From the NCBI GenBank assembly GCA_013115125.1, contig JABANN010000209.1, forward strand, positions 1-52,826: DNA of 52,826 nt. Reading direction: 5' to 3'. The stretch is from Perkinsus olseni. Taxonomy: Eukaryota > Perkinsozoa > Perkinsida. Below, piece by piece: positions 32,280-43,132 of the stretch (positions within the stretch are counted from its first letter, which is position 1; every line of letters begins with the position of its first letter). The position numbers and the translations under genes were made by a program. A model generated the notes under the pieces. It saw only the letters and a list, made by a program, of their open reading frames with translations. It searched no databases and was not told where the DNA came from.

Positions 32280-33680
32280 GATGAACGAAATCTTCCCCAT
32301 CCTCTCCCTAACTATCTCAGTGAGACTCGCCTCTTCGCTGATGACGGCCTTCTCTAACACTCACCTCTTGCCCTCCTTCAACTCCGGCTGTTTCATAGTA
32401 AACCGCGTTGGAACATCACAAGTTCGACTTTTACTCGCGTCAACCTAAGATTCTCCTAACTACTAGTTAGTAACTAGCTCAAAAGAGAAAACTCGCCTAA
32501 AAGTGCTGCCCGATCTGGCACTGCCCGAAATATGGTGTCTGAGCTGAAAATTGCCTAAGAAGAAAATGCTTTAGTTGACCGCGGCCTGGAACACCATGTC
32601 TGGGTTCGTCCACAGACCAAGAGGGTCCTCCGGGCGCAGCGGTCATCGACGACGATGAACTCGACTACTGCTACCAACATGCGAATTCGAAAGTCCCACC
32701 ACGGAATTGAAGGTTCTACGTGCGGAATAGATATTCCCGTTTCAGATTCGTACATCCAACTTCTCTCGCCTCGGCGAACTTAATGGATCCATTGTCGAAA
32801 TAGATGCTGAAAAGCTGAAAGGGTGAACTCAACAGAGATTGAGTTCAACAGGAGCAGCGCGGGCCCTGTGCCGGAGAACAGGTGATCTTTCTAGTGCGGA
32901 CTAGGTTTTACCTACCGTTTCAAATGCCACCTGCATTTGCACTCAGTAATGGCTTCGCCTTCTCTGGTCATGAGACGACCGTCGAGAAGAGAACAATCAG
33001 TCAGATCGACTTCAGCCTAGAGGTGGGCACCAAAGCAGTGCCCACCCCTACTTCAGCCTTCCTGCTGATGTAAGATTGACGGCGATGCTCATGCCTCGAC
33101 CATCGACTCATCACCATCCTCATTCGGGTTCCCAAGTCCATAGGGTTATCCCGATGTTGTTATCTACAGTATTCAGTATCGTCTACTGCTCAGCATAGCA
33201 GTTGCACACTCCTCCCGATTTCGTTTTATCTACCACTCGTGATCCATGTTAGAAGAGATTTCTTCGACTCATCAGAGAAATCCTCGCTTGAAGAGTAGCC
33301 CCAAGTCGGTACGGACCGAGCCACCCGGGCCGAATTCGCGTTCAGTGTTCCTCAGTGAGCTGCTATTGCCAAGATAAGTATCTCTCGACTCACCCAACGA
33401 GCATCATATCGAGATGAGTTCAAAAAGAATAATGGTTTCCCATCAAACCAAATCGTTTTCTCAGGACTTAACCAGCCGCCGAACGTGAAATGAAGAAAGA
33501 AACTGTTCACTCTACTCTGTGAGGCTGCCCACTGCTGAACAGAAGACAAGATGAAGTGTTTATTCTACTAAAGGAGGCTTTCCGCCGCTTGAAATACAAT
33601 GGAGATGGATTGTTCCCACTGTCTCAAAGACAGTTATGGGAGTCTCAAATAGATGAAAGAATCACCAATGAGGCGGCCTT
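32280..33680. other. No gene recognised
   Basis: Short frames only. The words CTTCAGCC-CCTGC-GA-GTAAGA and CGA-CATCGACTCATCA near 33051-33112 resemble 30320-30390, suggesting another diverged repeat. Confidence 0.35.
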
Positions 33681-33681
33681 C

Positions 33682-35510
33682 TCACACCTTGGGGGTGCCG
33701 CCAAGCAGCTGATTTTCTATCCCGCATTGACCGAAAGCAATCTTGCAGAACCCATGGTCACCCCAATCTCCATTCCAGGAGTTAGCAACTAGCCAGTAGC
33801 CCTCGCCGTTCTCCTCGCCCCATCCGATAATCTTCACAGCATGTAGACCGATGCCAAACTCAGAAGCTTTCTTCATTGTAGACGCCGGACTTGTAGGTGA
33901 GGAAATCTTCGTAAATGACGATGACCGCAGACACCTGATTGACTAAGTCACTACCCGAAAGATTGACCCCGACCGTCCGGGTTCAAAGTCAATTTGTCTT
34001 TGAATTCAGACGAAAATAGATCTTTCCTCACCGGCCCATCAGTTGCAATGGCTTTCTTGGCGTCGTCAACACTCAAGTATTGATACGGCGATGACTCCAC
34101 CATGAAATGACGATCGCTGAAACCGATGATCATCATACATCCCCCGGGAGTCGCTCTGGGCGAGGCCCTGATAGAGGGACTCTCTTACTCTTTAAGACTG
34201 GTTGGATACCTCGCATTGGGGCATTGTTGTACACACACGGGTGTACTGTATCTGGCCTAAGCTTGACAAATATTATCGACCCAGCAATGCCTTCTTCCAC
34301 TCACCTCCTGACATGCTGCATATTTTGTGCTTTTTTCATAATGAGCGCATGGGGGGAAGTCGTACGGCCAGCATCCATCAGCTTCAGTCATCTCTCTCTT
34401 AGCAACATAATCTCCGCCTGAGAAGAGGGACAACTGCCCATCGAGTAGCCCGGGAACTAGGGCAGTGAGGATTCACGGCTCGACCGTGTGATGTGTAGCT
34501 GTGTAGGGCTAGGTTAAGACCTGGCCGTCAGCAACTTGCTGACAGCAAGGGGGAAACTATACTCACCAGTTGCGATGCCTGCGTCATGCAACCACCGCCA
34601 CGCCCGCACAGGGTACCCGCCCTCGCAACCAAAGGATCTAAGAAGGAATACATCGTCAAAAACAGAGGGAGGAAGATCCCAGCTATTAGGGCCTAATAGC
34701 TGGGATCTTCCTCCCTCGGTTTGGCCTCGGCCTAATAATTAGGCTGTCTTACGGTGCGCAGGCATTCATCTCGCCAGCCGAGAGTAGCGCTGTGTAATTC
34801 CCATCCGTTTTGATACACAGACGATCGTTGAAGGCCTCAGTGGCGCCGAAGGCCCAACAGCTGCCGCAGGCCGATTGGTCTCTGAAAGCGAGGTACCCTC
34901 GATAAAGGTAGCACTCACTCGGAGCTGATAGTTTCCCACCTGATGTGGCCGATAACACCCGAGCACTTGGGAAATCCACTGCGTGCGTCGAAGTCAGTAG
35001 GCAGGTTTTGCAACTCCTCTGGGGCATACACCTTCTTAGTGAGTCCACTCGCGGCCTCGCGTAACGTCCCACATAACCTCTTAGCGTCACGAAGGCTGAA
35101 AGCTGAGGACAACTAGCTCAACGTCTTGACAGGAGCTCTAACGGAGTTACTCTTGAGTCTTCCTTGCTCGATGGATGCAGTCCACGTCTTCTGCTTGGAG
35201 TTGATCTCATCAACGAAGCTCTGCATAATAGCCGGTCTGGTATTGTCGTATAGGTCGGCCACATCTTCTGTCGAGATGAACTCGGCCTGTGCCTTCAACT
35301 CCTCCTCGAACCGAGCGAGGTGCTGGGCCTCTTCATCGGGAGTGTACACCAACCCTGAGACCTTGAGGGATAGATCATCCAGCTATTGAGGCTGGTCGCA
35401 CCTTTCTGGGTCTTGAGATCCTCGAAGGTGCTCTTGAGGTCCCTTATAGCGAAGACTGGTGTTCCGTAGAGTAGCCACAAGCCGATACTTGCAACGAAGT
35501 GGTGGACCAT
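33682..35510 (-). CDS. Cathepsin B-type cysteine protease, many exons
   Basis: Papain-family (C1A) cathepsin B-like endo/exopeptidase, expected in the secretory or lysosomal route. The signal peptide is [16 protein letters not shown] from ATG 35510. A propeptide follows, then [34 protein letters not shown] with the catalytic Cys, [75 protein letters not shown], and [20 protein letters not shown] with [14 protein letters not shown] supplying the catalytic His and Asn. Introns are mostly 45-60 nt (for example AAAG/GTGCGACC and AAGA/GTAACTCC); one holds a 26-bp palindrome. The frame shifts by one base between KSGVYNEE and the His exon (about 33868), with no intron to explain it, so either the assembly has an error or this copy is damaged. 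An exact spliced-leader sequence lies 284 bp upstream. Confidence 0.82.
34665..34717. repeat. Perfect 26-bp inverted repeat (1-base spacer) in a cathepsin intron
   Basis: Left arm 34665-34690 (starts GAGGGAGGAAGATCCC) and right arm 34692-34717 (ends GATCTTCCTCCCTC) are exact reverse complements around one G. It lies in the intron between the exons ending NACAP and starting near GCEGGYPV. Confidence 0.92.
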
Positions 35511-35515
35511 TCCTG

Positions 35516-36450
35516 TCGACTGAAATGGACTCGATGACTGTGTCACACCCTCCAATGTTCTTCATGGGTTTATTCGGTAGCAGCAGGCTGTCTGAGAGAT
35601 AGACCGCCCTCTCCTCGTTAGTACCCCGCGATATGTGTCGGACTATGCGCTGAAGCCCGCCTCGAGCCCCACTGCACGCGGAGACAGTGACGCTAGCAGT
35701 ACGGTGTTGCTGTTCGATGCCTCTGGGTGGTTACTGGAGTCAACACGACCCGACATAGCTGGAGAGATGCGTCAACCAAACGTACACTGAGACCTTGAGC
35801 CAAGATGGCTACGGAATTAACAGCTATCGACGCTCAATACTCAAGGCTCATAATAATCCCACGCTAGCACAATAGCACGCTAGCACAGGAGACCATCTGC
35901 ACGCATGTACAGAGGGAGACAATCTCTACCAAACTAACTGATCGAGCATCAATAACGGCCACCGTTCGGCCGTCCACTGATAGCCCATGGAGCCTCGCTC
36001 TCTTTCGCCTATCGAGGTAGACACTTGCAGGTGCGCGTTGAAGGTATGACGACAGATTGTCGCAGAGGGTGACTGCTTTCCTGCTCTTCGCTGGACTAGA
36101 TGTCTCACGTGATGTCAACAGACTAGCTCGACCCGAATCTGACTAACTCAAGCCGAGACAGCGAGAGAGCACGTATGAGATTCTGTGGCGGAGCCTTCGT
36201 TAATAACCGTCTTCATGAACAAGCCAATCCTGGGTGGCTGGTCGGAGCTTTCTGTCGAGGCGCCGTCTTAACTTTCGATGTTGCGGAGGCTTCGATGAGA
36301 GATGAACCCTGTGGTTGGCGGATACACTATTATCTGGGTCCATCTTCATCACATATTTCGCATCGCATGCAAGAGGGGCGCTTCTTACTAATAAACTCAA
36401 CACCGTCGGAGTTCAAAGAATTGTGAATAACAATCATCATAAACAGTTCA
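35516..36450. other. Intergenic region carrying the spliced-leader locus
   Basis: Apart from the spliced-leader sequence at 35794-35815 no gene or repeat is recognised; frames on both strands are short. Confidence 0.4.
35794..35815 (-). ncRNA. Candidate spliced-leader RNA locus
   Basis: The minus strand reads TCCGTAGCCATCTTGG then CTCAAG, 22 nt, identical to the dinoflagellate/Perkinsus spliced-leader consensus as I remember it (DCCGTAGCCATYTTGGCTCAAG in two parts). It is followed at once by GT, as the donor of an SL RNA gene would be. The intronic part of the RNA, its Sm site and its end are not defined. Alternatively it is the 5' end of a retroposed mRNA. Confidence 0.65.
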
Positions 36451-36452
36451 CT

Positions 36453-37173
36453 TCACGCCTTTTCTCCTTCTTTCTCAGAGCCGGCAGCAATGATGTTCTC
36501 AACTTTATCAACTTTGTCCTTCAGCGTCTGATGCTTATCAATCCGCGTACCAAACCTCATATTGGAGTTAACGCGCGGGCAACCTGAAGCAGCAGCACTA
36601 GCACGCTGACGGGAAACACAAAGCCTCGCGACTCCCACCCATCTCGTGAAGCACTTCGTGAGCTAACTTAACAGCTCCCATAACATCCGACCATTGGCCT
36701 TCGATGTTCGTACCGTAACCGTGTAGTGTCGTAGACACGCCAGGGTAGTTCCTGTCACAATAAAAATCATAACAGCTTTGAAAGCGGCAATGACTAACCT
36801 CAGCACTTTTTCAACTTCACTTACATACTTCGATACACTGGTACCAACCCCCAGAGGAACTATGCAAACATCAGCTAGTACCTACCAGAACGACGACCAT
36901 GAGCAACACTAGGAAGGCTACGAAAGCTACCGGCGTGAAACCGTTTAAGTTTAACTAGCAACAGTGCCTAAACTCCCAGGCTTCACTCACCCATTCATTG
37001 CCTTTATCTCCCCAGGGCTTCGGCGCCTTTCCTTCACTAGTAGAATAATGACGCATGAAGTTAGGAGCAACTCCGATGAGGGAGGCTGCCGGGGTGTTAT
37101 GCGCCACAAGATTCAACACTGTGGGGAGAACAACACGGCCAGCAATGGTTGAAGATGATGATGATGCAGACAT
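36453..37173 (-). CDS. Thiamine-binding domain protein (MTH1187/YkoF, UPF0045)
   Basis: The N terminus MSASSSSSTIAGRVVLPTVL leads to NFMRHYSTSEGKAPKPWGDK, which looks like a mitochondrial presequence (HYST cleavage-type context). A 109-nt intron (36882-36990) then joins NEW to VLADVCIVPLGVGTSVSKY and VSEVEKVLR. Later exons carry YPGVSTTLHGYGTNIEGQWS, DVMGAVKLAHEVLHEMG and NMRFGTRIDKHQTLKDKVDK, ending EKEGEKA. This is the order of the MTH1187/YBL001c (ECM15) family: VPLG near the start, G-G-NIEG-W for the ligand site, and R--T---I--R near the end. The fold binds thiamine-like ligands in YkoF; the job in eukaryotes is not settled. The start could be further upstream at 37227. Mitochondrial location is inferred. 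Confidence 0.75.
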
Positions 37174-37229
37174 AAGTCTTAACTTTCTCTCAGTTAAAAA
37201 CACTGTAAGCTTCAAAACTCTATCCAACC

Positions 37230-38240
37230 TTCCGAAACTAAATCACTCTAACCCAAAGGAAACGAGAAGTTGAAAATGTCTGGGACACAACGAGCGGGCC
37301 CATTTTAGTAGCGTTGGTGACACGCGCATTGTGTCAAGAGAATCGTCACGCGCCACGAAATTGCCTGCTGAAAGCAGGCTGCTTTCTCTCTACAATGAGA
37401 GCTTAGTACAGGAACGACAAACAAGCAACAAGCAGGAAGGCACAATATTAATACTATTGATATTGGATATATCAGTATGCTTGGAACCTCCATCGACAGC
37501 CCTCCTATCGCGATAGAAAAGGTTGTGGAGAGCACACTCCTGATCATCGTCGATGATTAACCCCTGGCGGTGCGTCCCTCGTCGATAATGTCACGTAATT
37601 CTGGTTAGCAAGATAGGCAATACTTTCAGCGACCAACAAGTGGTTCGAGAGACCAGAATGCTCTCCTGGTAGCCAGATACGACTAGGTACCCTGTAGCCT
37701 GGGGGAATCGCTCTCAACGAGAGGGTCCACCGATAACATCTGCAACAGCGGTGGAGTTACTCTACTTGGCAACGTGGCAGCCAGCTGAGGGCAACTGTTA
37801 TCCATACTTCAAAATCATGGACATGGGCGACATAATTGCGTCCATCGAGCAACCGAGCAGCTGACTCGAAGACAGGGCGTGGGAGGGGTGTGAAGGGCGC
37901 TAGTAGCGCCGCGCTACTGTGAACCCCTACTGAAATTCTTGAATAGTCGTTGAAATCACCAAGCAATACCGAGTGGCATCACAACCGATACTACCTTCGA
38001 AGCCGCCCGCAGTCCTCCTTAGCGTCAACACGGCGCGAAAAGGAAAGCTGCGCTCATCCGTTATCATCATACCAACCACCCACAGCATCGGTCATAGTCC
38101 ATTCCTACTCTACTATTAACAGACTACAACTCGACACAGAGCAGAATGAAAGAAATAGTTCCCTTGCTGGTAAGTCCAGCATGATCGTCTTCTAACTAAC
38201 GTTGACTACTACGACTACTACTACTGCTACCTAACGCTCC
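37230..38240. other. No gene recognised
   Basis: A minus-strand frame at 37757-37966 begins LGDFNDYS but lacks any further domain. Otherwise nothing seen. Confidence 0.35.
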
Positions 38241-38245
38241 ATTTA

Positions 38246-41200
38246 TTAGTAGTCTCTCTTCCTACTCTCCCTGTAGTCGCCATAGGAAGCCGATCGTGAC
38301 CTCCGATTCCCCCCTCGACCGCCGCCACTGTAATAACTATCTCTACGATCTCTCGAGCTTCCCCACCAGTCGCCTCCTCGACGCCCTTCGTAGTAGCTGT
38401 CCCCGCCGCCCCTACCGTGGTAGCTATCACCACCGCCACCACGACCATAGTACGATGATCCACCGTAATCGTTGTACCCGCCGCGAGAACGGCCATAATA
38501 ATCATCATCGTAACCCCTACCATAACCTCCTCTGCCGTACTCGAACTGCCGCAGAAGATCTTCGATCTGCAACAAAGACAACCCATTCCATAAAAAGCAA
38601 GGTTCAACCTAAGATACTTACCTGGCGGATTGCCTTCTCTCTGTTAGCCTGACTGTATCCGAACACCAAAAGCCTCTCGTCACTTTTATCCTCATTATAC
38701 GCCATGAAACAGAAGGTGCTAGTGTCCTCCTCGACACGTCTCAGCTCCTGTCCACGATTGCCAGCCAACTGCGAACGAAGCTCTCTCTTCACCTCTACCC
38801 TATCCCAATCATCTCTCCCCCTGAAAGACCAGCATCTACCACAACAACCCTCACGACGAGGCAGCCCACCTCAAGTCTCTGCTGCCCAGACTGACAGGTC
38901 CGTGTCTCTGCGCCGTCAGCCACTTGAGGTACTTGCGGCACCGCTCTCGTTGGGGCTCGGTACCAGCCATGAAGCACCATTGACCAACATACTCCAGTAT
39001 ACACCCCGAAGCCGCGGCCAGCTTCTTCCTAGTAGTCCCTCGCTTGCCCAAAGCGTAAGAGAGGTCGTCAGAGGACAAATACATCCTGTCGCAAAAGCAG
39101 CTGATGAATGGACTAACATCAACATTTCTCACCTATCAGTAGCGAAGCCCTTGACGTCCTTATGGCGTTTCTCTGTGCAGCCATCAGTGAACCATCCGGG
39201 ATTCTTGGTTTCAACCGAGGACATAACCTGAAGGAGCACACCGAGTCAACGCTTGAGCTGGTTGTGGTGGGCGGACCTTCAGAAGGGCACCACGACGGCT
39301 CCTCTGGGCTCCGAATATGGTAAGTTTCTCAGTGCCTGAAAAGTGAACGTGCAAGGAGTTGAACCGACGACCTTCCGATTGGCTAATACCTGAGGCATCC
39401 TTCAGAGCTGGCTTGTCTCTCTTGTCCTTAGCCTTGTCCATGAAGAACATAAGGCATCCCCATTCCTGTTCAATACGGCCAAGCGTCTCTCGTCTATACC
39501 TGTGTCGACGACGAAGACGATGAGGACGTCCATGGCCACCTTCTAGTAGGAGTCGTAGTAGCTCAGGACGTGGTGGCCGAGAGGTATAGGGTTCGAATCC
39601 CAGTAAGGGCATTTCTACTCGATGATGCCGATTTTGCTCTTGTAGATGAATCGTCGCGGAGGCGGTGGAACTAGGCTGTGTTCGATATGATGATGCAAGT
39701 GTCGTCCTCAGAGGGTGGGCGTGGGTGGCGTGCGGAGGCCTCTAATTATGCTCGAAATTCTCGTCGCGGTCCACCACGCTCGTCAAGACGATGATGAGGA
39801 CGACGACGAGAAGGCTCAATGAAAGTGATTGTTGTTCAGACGATCGCCCGTACTAGTCTGGAGAAATAACAAATAATCACAACGGTAGTCGACAGTAATT
39901 CAGCGACAAAGGGAAAGGTCCCCGGTTCGAATCCCACACCCTGCATTTTTACCCAGTAATATATCCGACACATTCCCTGGGGACATCCACAATAGTGCAG
40001 TCGTCCCTTCCAGTAGCATCAACAAAGACCGGTCCCTTCAGTTGGGCGAAAAGCCAGTCGATGTACTCCTTAGCCTTCTGCCTCTCCACCAAAGTACCAT
40101 AAATATGAACGTAATTTCCAACATATTCGACCACCGCTCCGCTCGACGCCGCGATCTTCTTCCTAGTACCACCCTTCTTGCCGAGAGCGTACGAAATCTC
40201 ATCGTCCTGAGTATAAGGAAAGTTCTCAAAAAAACCAAATGCCCTCTAGGAGGTCACCTCAAGTCTGATGATGTCCATGCCTCCGCCCTCGTCATGGCAT
40301 TCGGTGAGTTCAATATCGTTGGTAAAGTGACCAGGGACCTTGGTCTCGACGGCCGACATAACCTGAAGGGCTCGAGGATGATGAAGAGGGCGATAGGAGC
40401 ACTCCTGCTTACCTTCAACATGGCCCCCTCTCGAGACCTCTTCGCACCGAAAATCGCTAAAGTCTCGAACTCCCTCTGAAAAGAAGCGCGTCGAATACTA
40501 AACGACGAACCCTATCCGGTGAGCTCACCGTCTTGTCCTTGTTAGTAGCATTAAAGTCGGCAAAGAACATAATAGTACTCCACTCCTCCTCGACAGCCCT
40601 CAAGAAGGACCCACCGGCGCCCGTCACGAAGCCGGCAGCCTCCCGAGGGACCTTCAAGATCGTCAAATCATCGTCATCGTCAGCCTGATAGCACCAACTC
40701 GACTTTCTCCTGACCCCTTTCGTCCATTTACCTCTTCGTCAACCATAACTGGCCCTGTCCTCTGCGCTATGACGCATTTGATGTACTTGATAGCTCTCCT
40801 CCTGACGTCCGGGGTACCGCCAATCTCAATAACATCACCAGCGGCCTTGTCCCCCTGGACCTTCTCCCTCAACTCGATATCTGCTCGGCTGACCTTGGCC
40901 AGCTTCTGTTTGGTACGGCCTTGGCGACCGAGCACGAACGCAGCGTCCGCGTTAGAAACCTGAGGGCGAAAATAAAATTATCCGGTTAGCGAGAAATTCT
41001 AAGGACCTCCATTTGCTCGTAATCGTATCCCTCATCTCGCTTCTTGTCGACCGAGGGAGAGGGGGTACGACCGATGCTGCCATCACGCAGCCTGACGATC
41101 TCCTCCTCGTTACGTCTTGGGTCAGCTGAACGCCTATGACCCCGATAAGAGCGAGACCTGAAGGTGACGGTGTCCGAGGGAAGGAAGGTAGCGGCCCTAC

Positions 41201-41400
41201 CTGGAACGCCCCCTGCGGCCACCCGACCTGCTGTTGCTGCGACCCCTACTGTCTCCTCTACGCGAGCGGGAACGACTCGAGTAGGAGGATCGGGACATAC
41301 TCCGGGCACGATCAGCATCTCCATCGTTGTTGCCGCCACCTCGGGGCGATCGAGAGGACCCCGAGGCTGAGCGAGACCGGGATACTGATGAGGAGGGCAT
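38246..41400 (-). CDS. Multi-KH RNA-binding protein with RS head and RGG/YGG tail
   Basis: From ATG 41400 the head is RS-rich (SSSVSRSRSASGSSRSPRGG, later RSRSRRGDSRGRSNSRSGGR). Six KH-like units follow in three pairs. First of each pair: ADAAFVLGRQGRTKQKLAKV, DDEISYALGKKGGTRKKIAA, DDLSYALGKRGTTRKKLAAA. Second of each pair: ILKVPREAAGFVTGAGGSFL, IVDVPRECVGYITG joined to YRRETLGRIEQEWG, and RELRSQLAGNRGQELRRVEE. GPV-VD and LAIFGARRGREGAMLK-type linkers recur between them. The tail is YGG/RGG-rich (GYGRGYDDDYYGRSRGGYND). RS and RGG regions with KH arrays suggest an RNA-processing or splicing regulator, which is inferred. One large intron (39500-39952) and two small ones carry tRNA-like or motif sequences. 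Confidence 0.82.
38567..38621 (-). other. KH-gene intron opening with the GTATCTTAGGTTGA motif
   Basis: The 55-nt intron runs GTAAGTATCTTAGGTTGA then ACCTTGC to GTTGCAG and joins AIRQ to IEDLLRQF. The motif overlaps the donor site. Confidence 0.7.
39336..39389 (-). other. tRNA-3'-half-like intron of the KH gene
   Basis: The 54-nt intron runs GTATTAGCCAATCGGAAGG, then TCGTCGGTTCAACTCC, then TTGCACGTTCACTTTTCAG. AATCGGAAGGTC and GGTTCAACTCC match the anticodon-arm-to-T-arm part of tRNAs, as in the NHP2 introns. Confidence 0.55.
39500..39952 (-). other. 453-nt KH-gene intron with two antisense tRNA-like units
   Basis: On the plus strand, 39569-39612 reads GTGGTGGCCGAGAGG followed closely by AGGGTTCGAATCCCAG and GGGCATTTCTAC, combining an A-box-like and a perfect B-box sequence. 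A second unit at about 39911-39952 reads AAGGTCCCCGGTTCGAATCC then CTGCATTTTTAC with a T5 run. Both end GCATTT-TAC, so they look like related insertions. Stems do not pair well enough for intact tRNAs. Confidence 0.55.
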
Positions 41401-43132
41401 TGTAGGCGACTACAAGGGCTACCAGAGACGGTCCCCAATGAAAGAGTTTGGTGATCTAGCGACTTCACCTAGTTCCACAGCTAAGGCAGTGAAAGTGGAA
41501 AGTTGAGGGAGAAGAGGGTCACAGGCTCTCAAGACGGCAGGCGTGGTTTGACAAGGAGAGTTTCATGCTAACGACTCGATGCTTTGGCGTCAATCTCGCT
41601 GATCCTATCGATCGGTGGGAATAGAATGCATAAAAAAGGCCAAGGGAAGGGATCGAACCCCGGACTTAAGGTAAATGCAAATCGATCGTCGAGGCGAGCG
41701 CATTTCACACGTGCGCTTCTGTGGGATTCCATGTCACATTCTTTTGAGTGGAAACGGAATTATACACGTCTGGCATGGTAGATTATACGGATTCACAAGT
41801 GCAAGGTTTATCAACACCCTTAACCAGCCATGCCGCACGATTACCCCGTGTTGACAAGCATCCCACAGCAGGGGCAATTTTCCTAACATATGCAGCACGT
41901 GCGCGAGACAGGCTGGGATCATTCGAACTACTATAGGATTCCCTAAAGTATCTCTAGCCTAGAAGACTAAACTTGTCCTCAGCACACGTTGTTAACGTTA
42001 AGCACCGTTATGGCGGTTAAATGAAGTACCAGAGGAGTGTTGGCTGCTGTCGCTGTTCTTCACAATCCACACTTTGGCAACGCCGCCATGCGCACGATCA
42101 GCTTCGGCCCTCCAGCTGATGTAAGAACATCCTTGACGGCGGCCGTTGGTGATTCTTCTATGCGGCCCTGAGTGACGAAACAGCTTTTGCTTTCTCAGAA
42201 ATACCCTCAGTTGGCGGAGGGGAGATATTGGGGCGACACCAATGCGACTAGATGTGAATATAACAGTGGTCATGGACTCCGTAGGCTGACCATAGACGTC
42301 GGTGGTTCCTTTATCCCAACTAACGAGCTCCATTCTCCAGAGACTGTTGACCGTGATTGGTTCATAGCGAGGTGGGCCTCGATGCGAACAACTACGGGGT
42401 GACCCGCTATAGAGGAAGATATTTGCATCTGTGAAGATCGGAGGTTCAAGGAAAGTTGCTTAGGGGTTTTCGCCGTTGCTGAATTCAATAGGACCGTCAC
42501 CGTGGTGGGATTTGCAACTCCGAGATTCGTCCATTATCGAGTTTACGCACCGCTCTCTCGAGGGATCGACCGACATCATGCGGTTGGCCACGTTGCTCCT
42601 ATCAACGGGACCTCGAGCAGGTCAGAGTCGTGCGCAGTGGGCCGCGCAGCTAGTCTGCGTATCGACTCGAAATGAAAGTCGGCGTTGGCAGTAAAATTCG
42701 GCAAGCCGACCGTCGGCGGCCGAAGGTTCCATTGAGTCCAGCAAGAATGTTGTTGTGAGTCCGATCTCCCCGACGCAAGAGGAGATAGAGTGCGTGCCCG
42801 TTTCGCCCGAGTCCGACTGGCAACACTAGACATAGGGAAAGAGATAAGTACGTACTGACAGCATAGCCAATAAGAGAGTAAGCAATGTAAGCTCGAGAGG
42901 GCCGAGCATTGACAGGACCGAGAAATACAGAGAACAGATAATAGTGCGCGTACTATCATAACTAATAATAAGACTGGCGCGCATGCGTGCGACCAACAGC
43001 AGCCAGGCTGATGCGCATGCGTGCACAGACGAAGAGACAGCGCAGTGGCATCGCATCAGCATTCAAGGTCTCCAACCCCTACGCAACCTTACTTGAACCT
43101 CAGATCTCAATAGACGCAAATTTCATCCTCTC
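41401..43132. other. No gene recognised; one tRNA-like 3' end
   Basis: The minus strand at 41632-41675 reads AAGTCCGGGGTTCGATCCC then TTCCCTTGGCCTTTTTT, a B box followed by a T6 run. The expected 5' acceptor partner is not found 65 bases upstream. A GCGCATGCGTGC direct repeat occurs near 42979 and 43011. Confidence 0.45.

Noticed and set aside
36882-36990. A hydrophobic segment (FVAFLVLLMVVVL) suggesting a membrane anchor in the thiamine-binding protein
   Set aside because: It is within the 109-nt intron; removing it restores the VLADVCIVPLG domain start in frame.
37757-37966. LGDFNDYS as an endonuclease motif of a LINE
   Set aside because: Only one short motif matches and no reverse transcriptase or other endonuclease motif is nearby.
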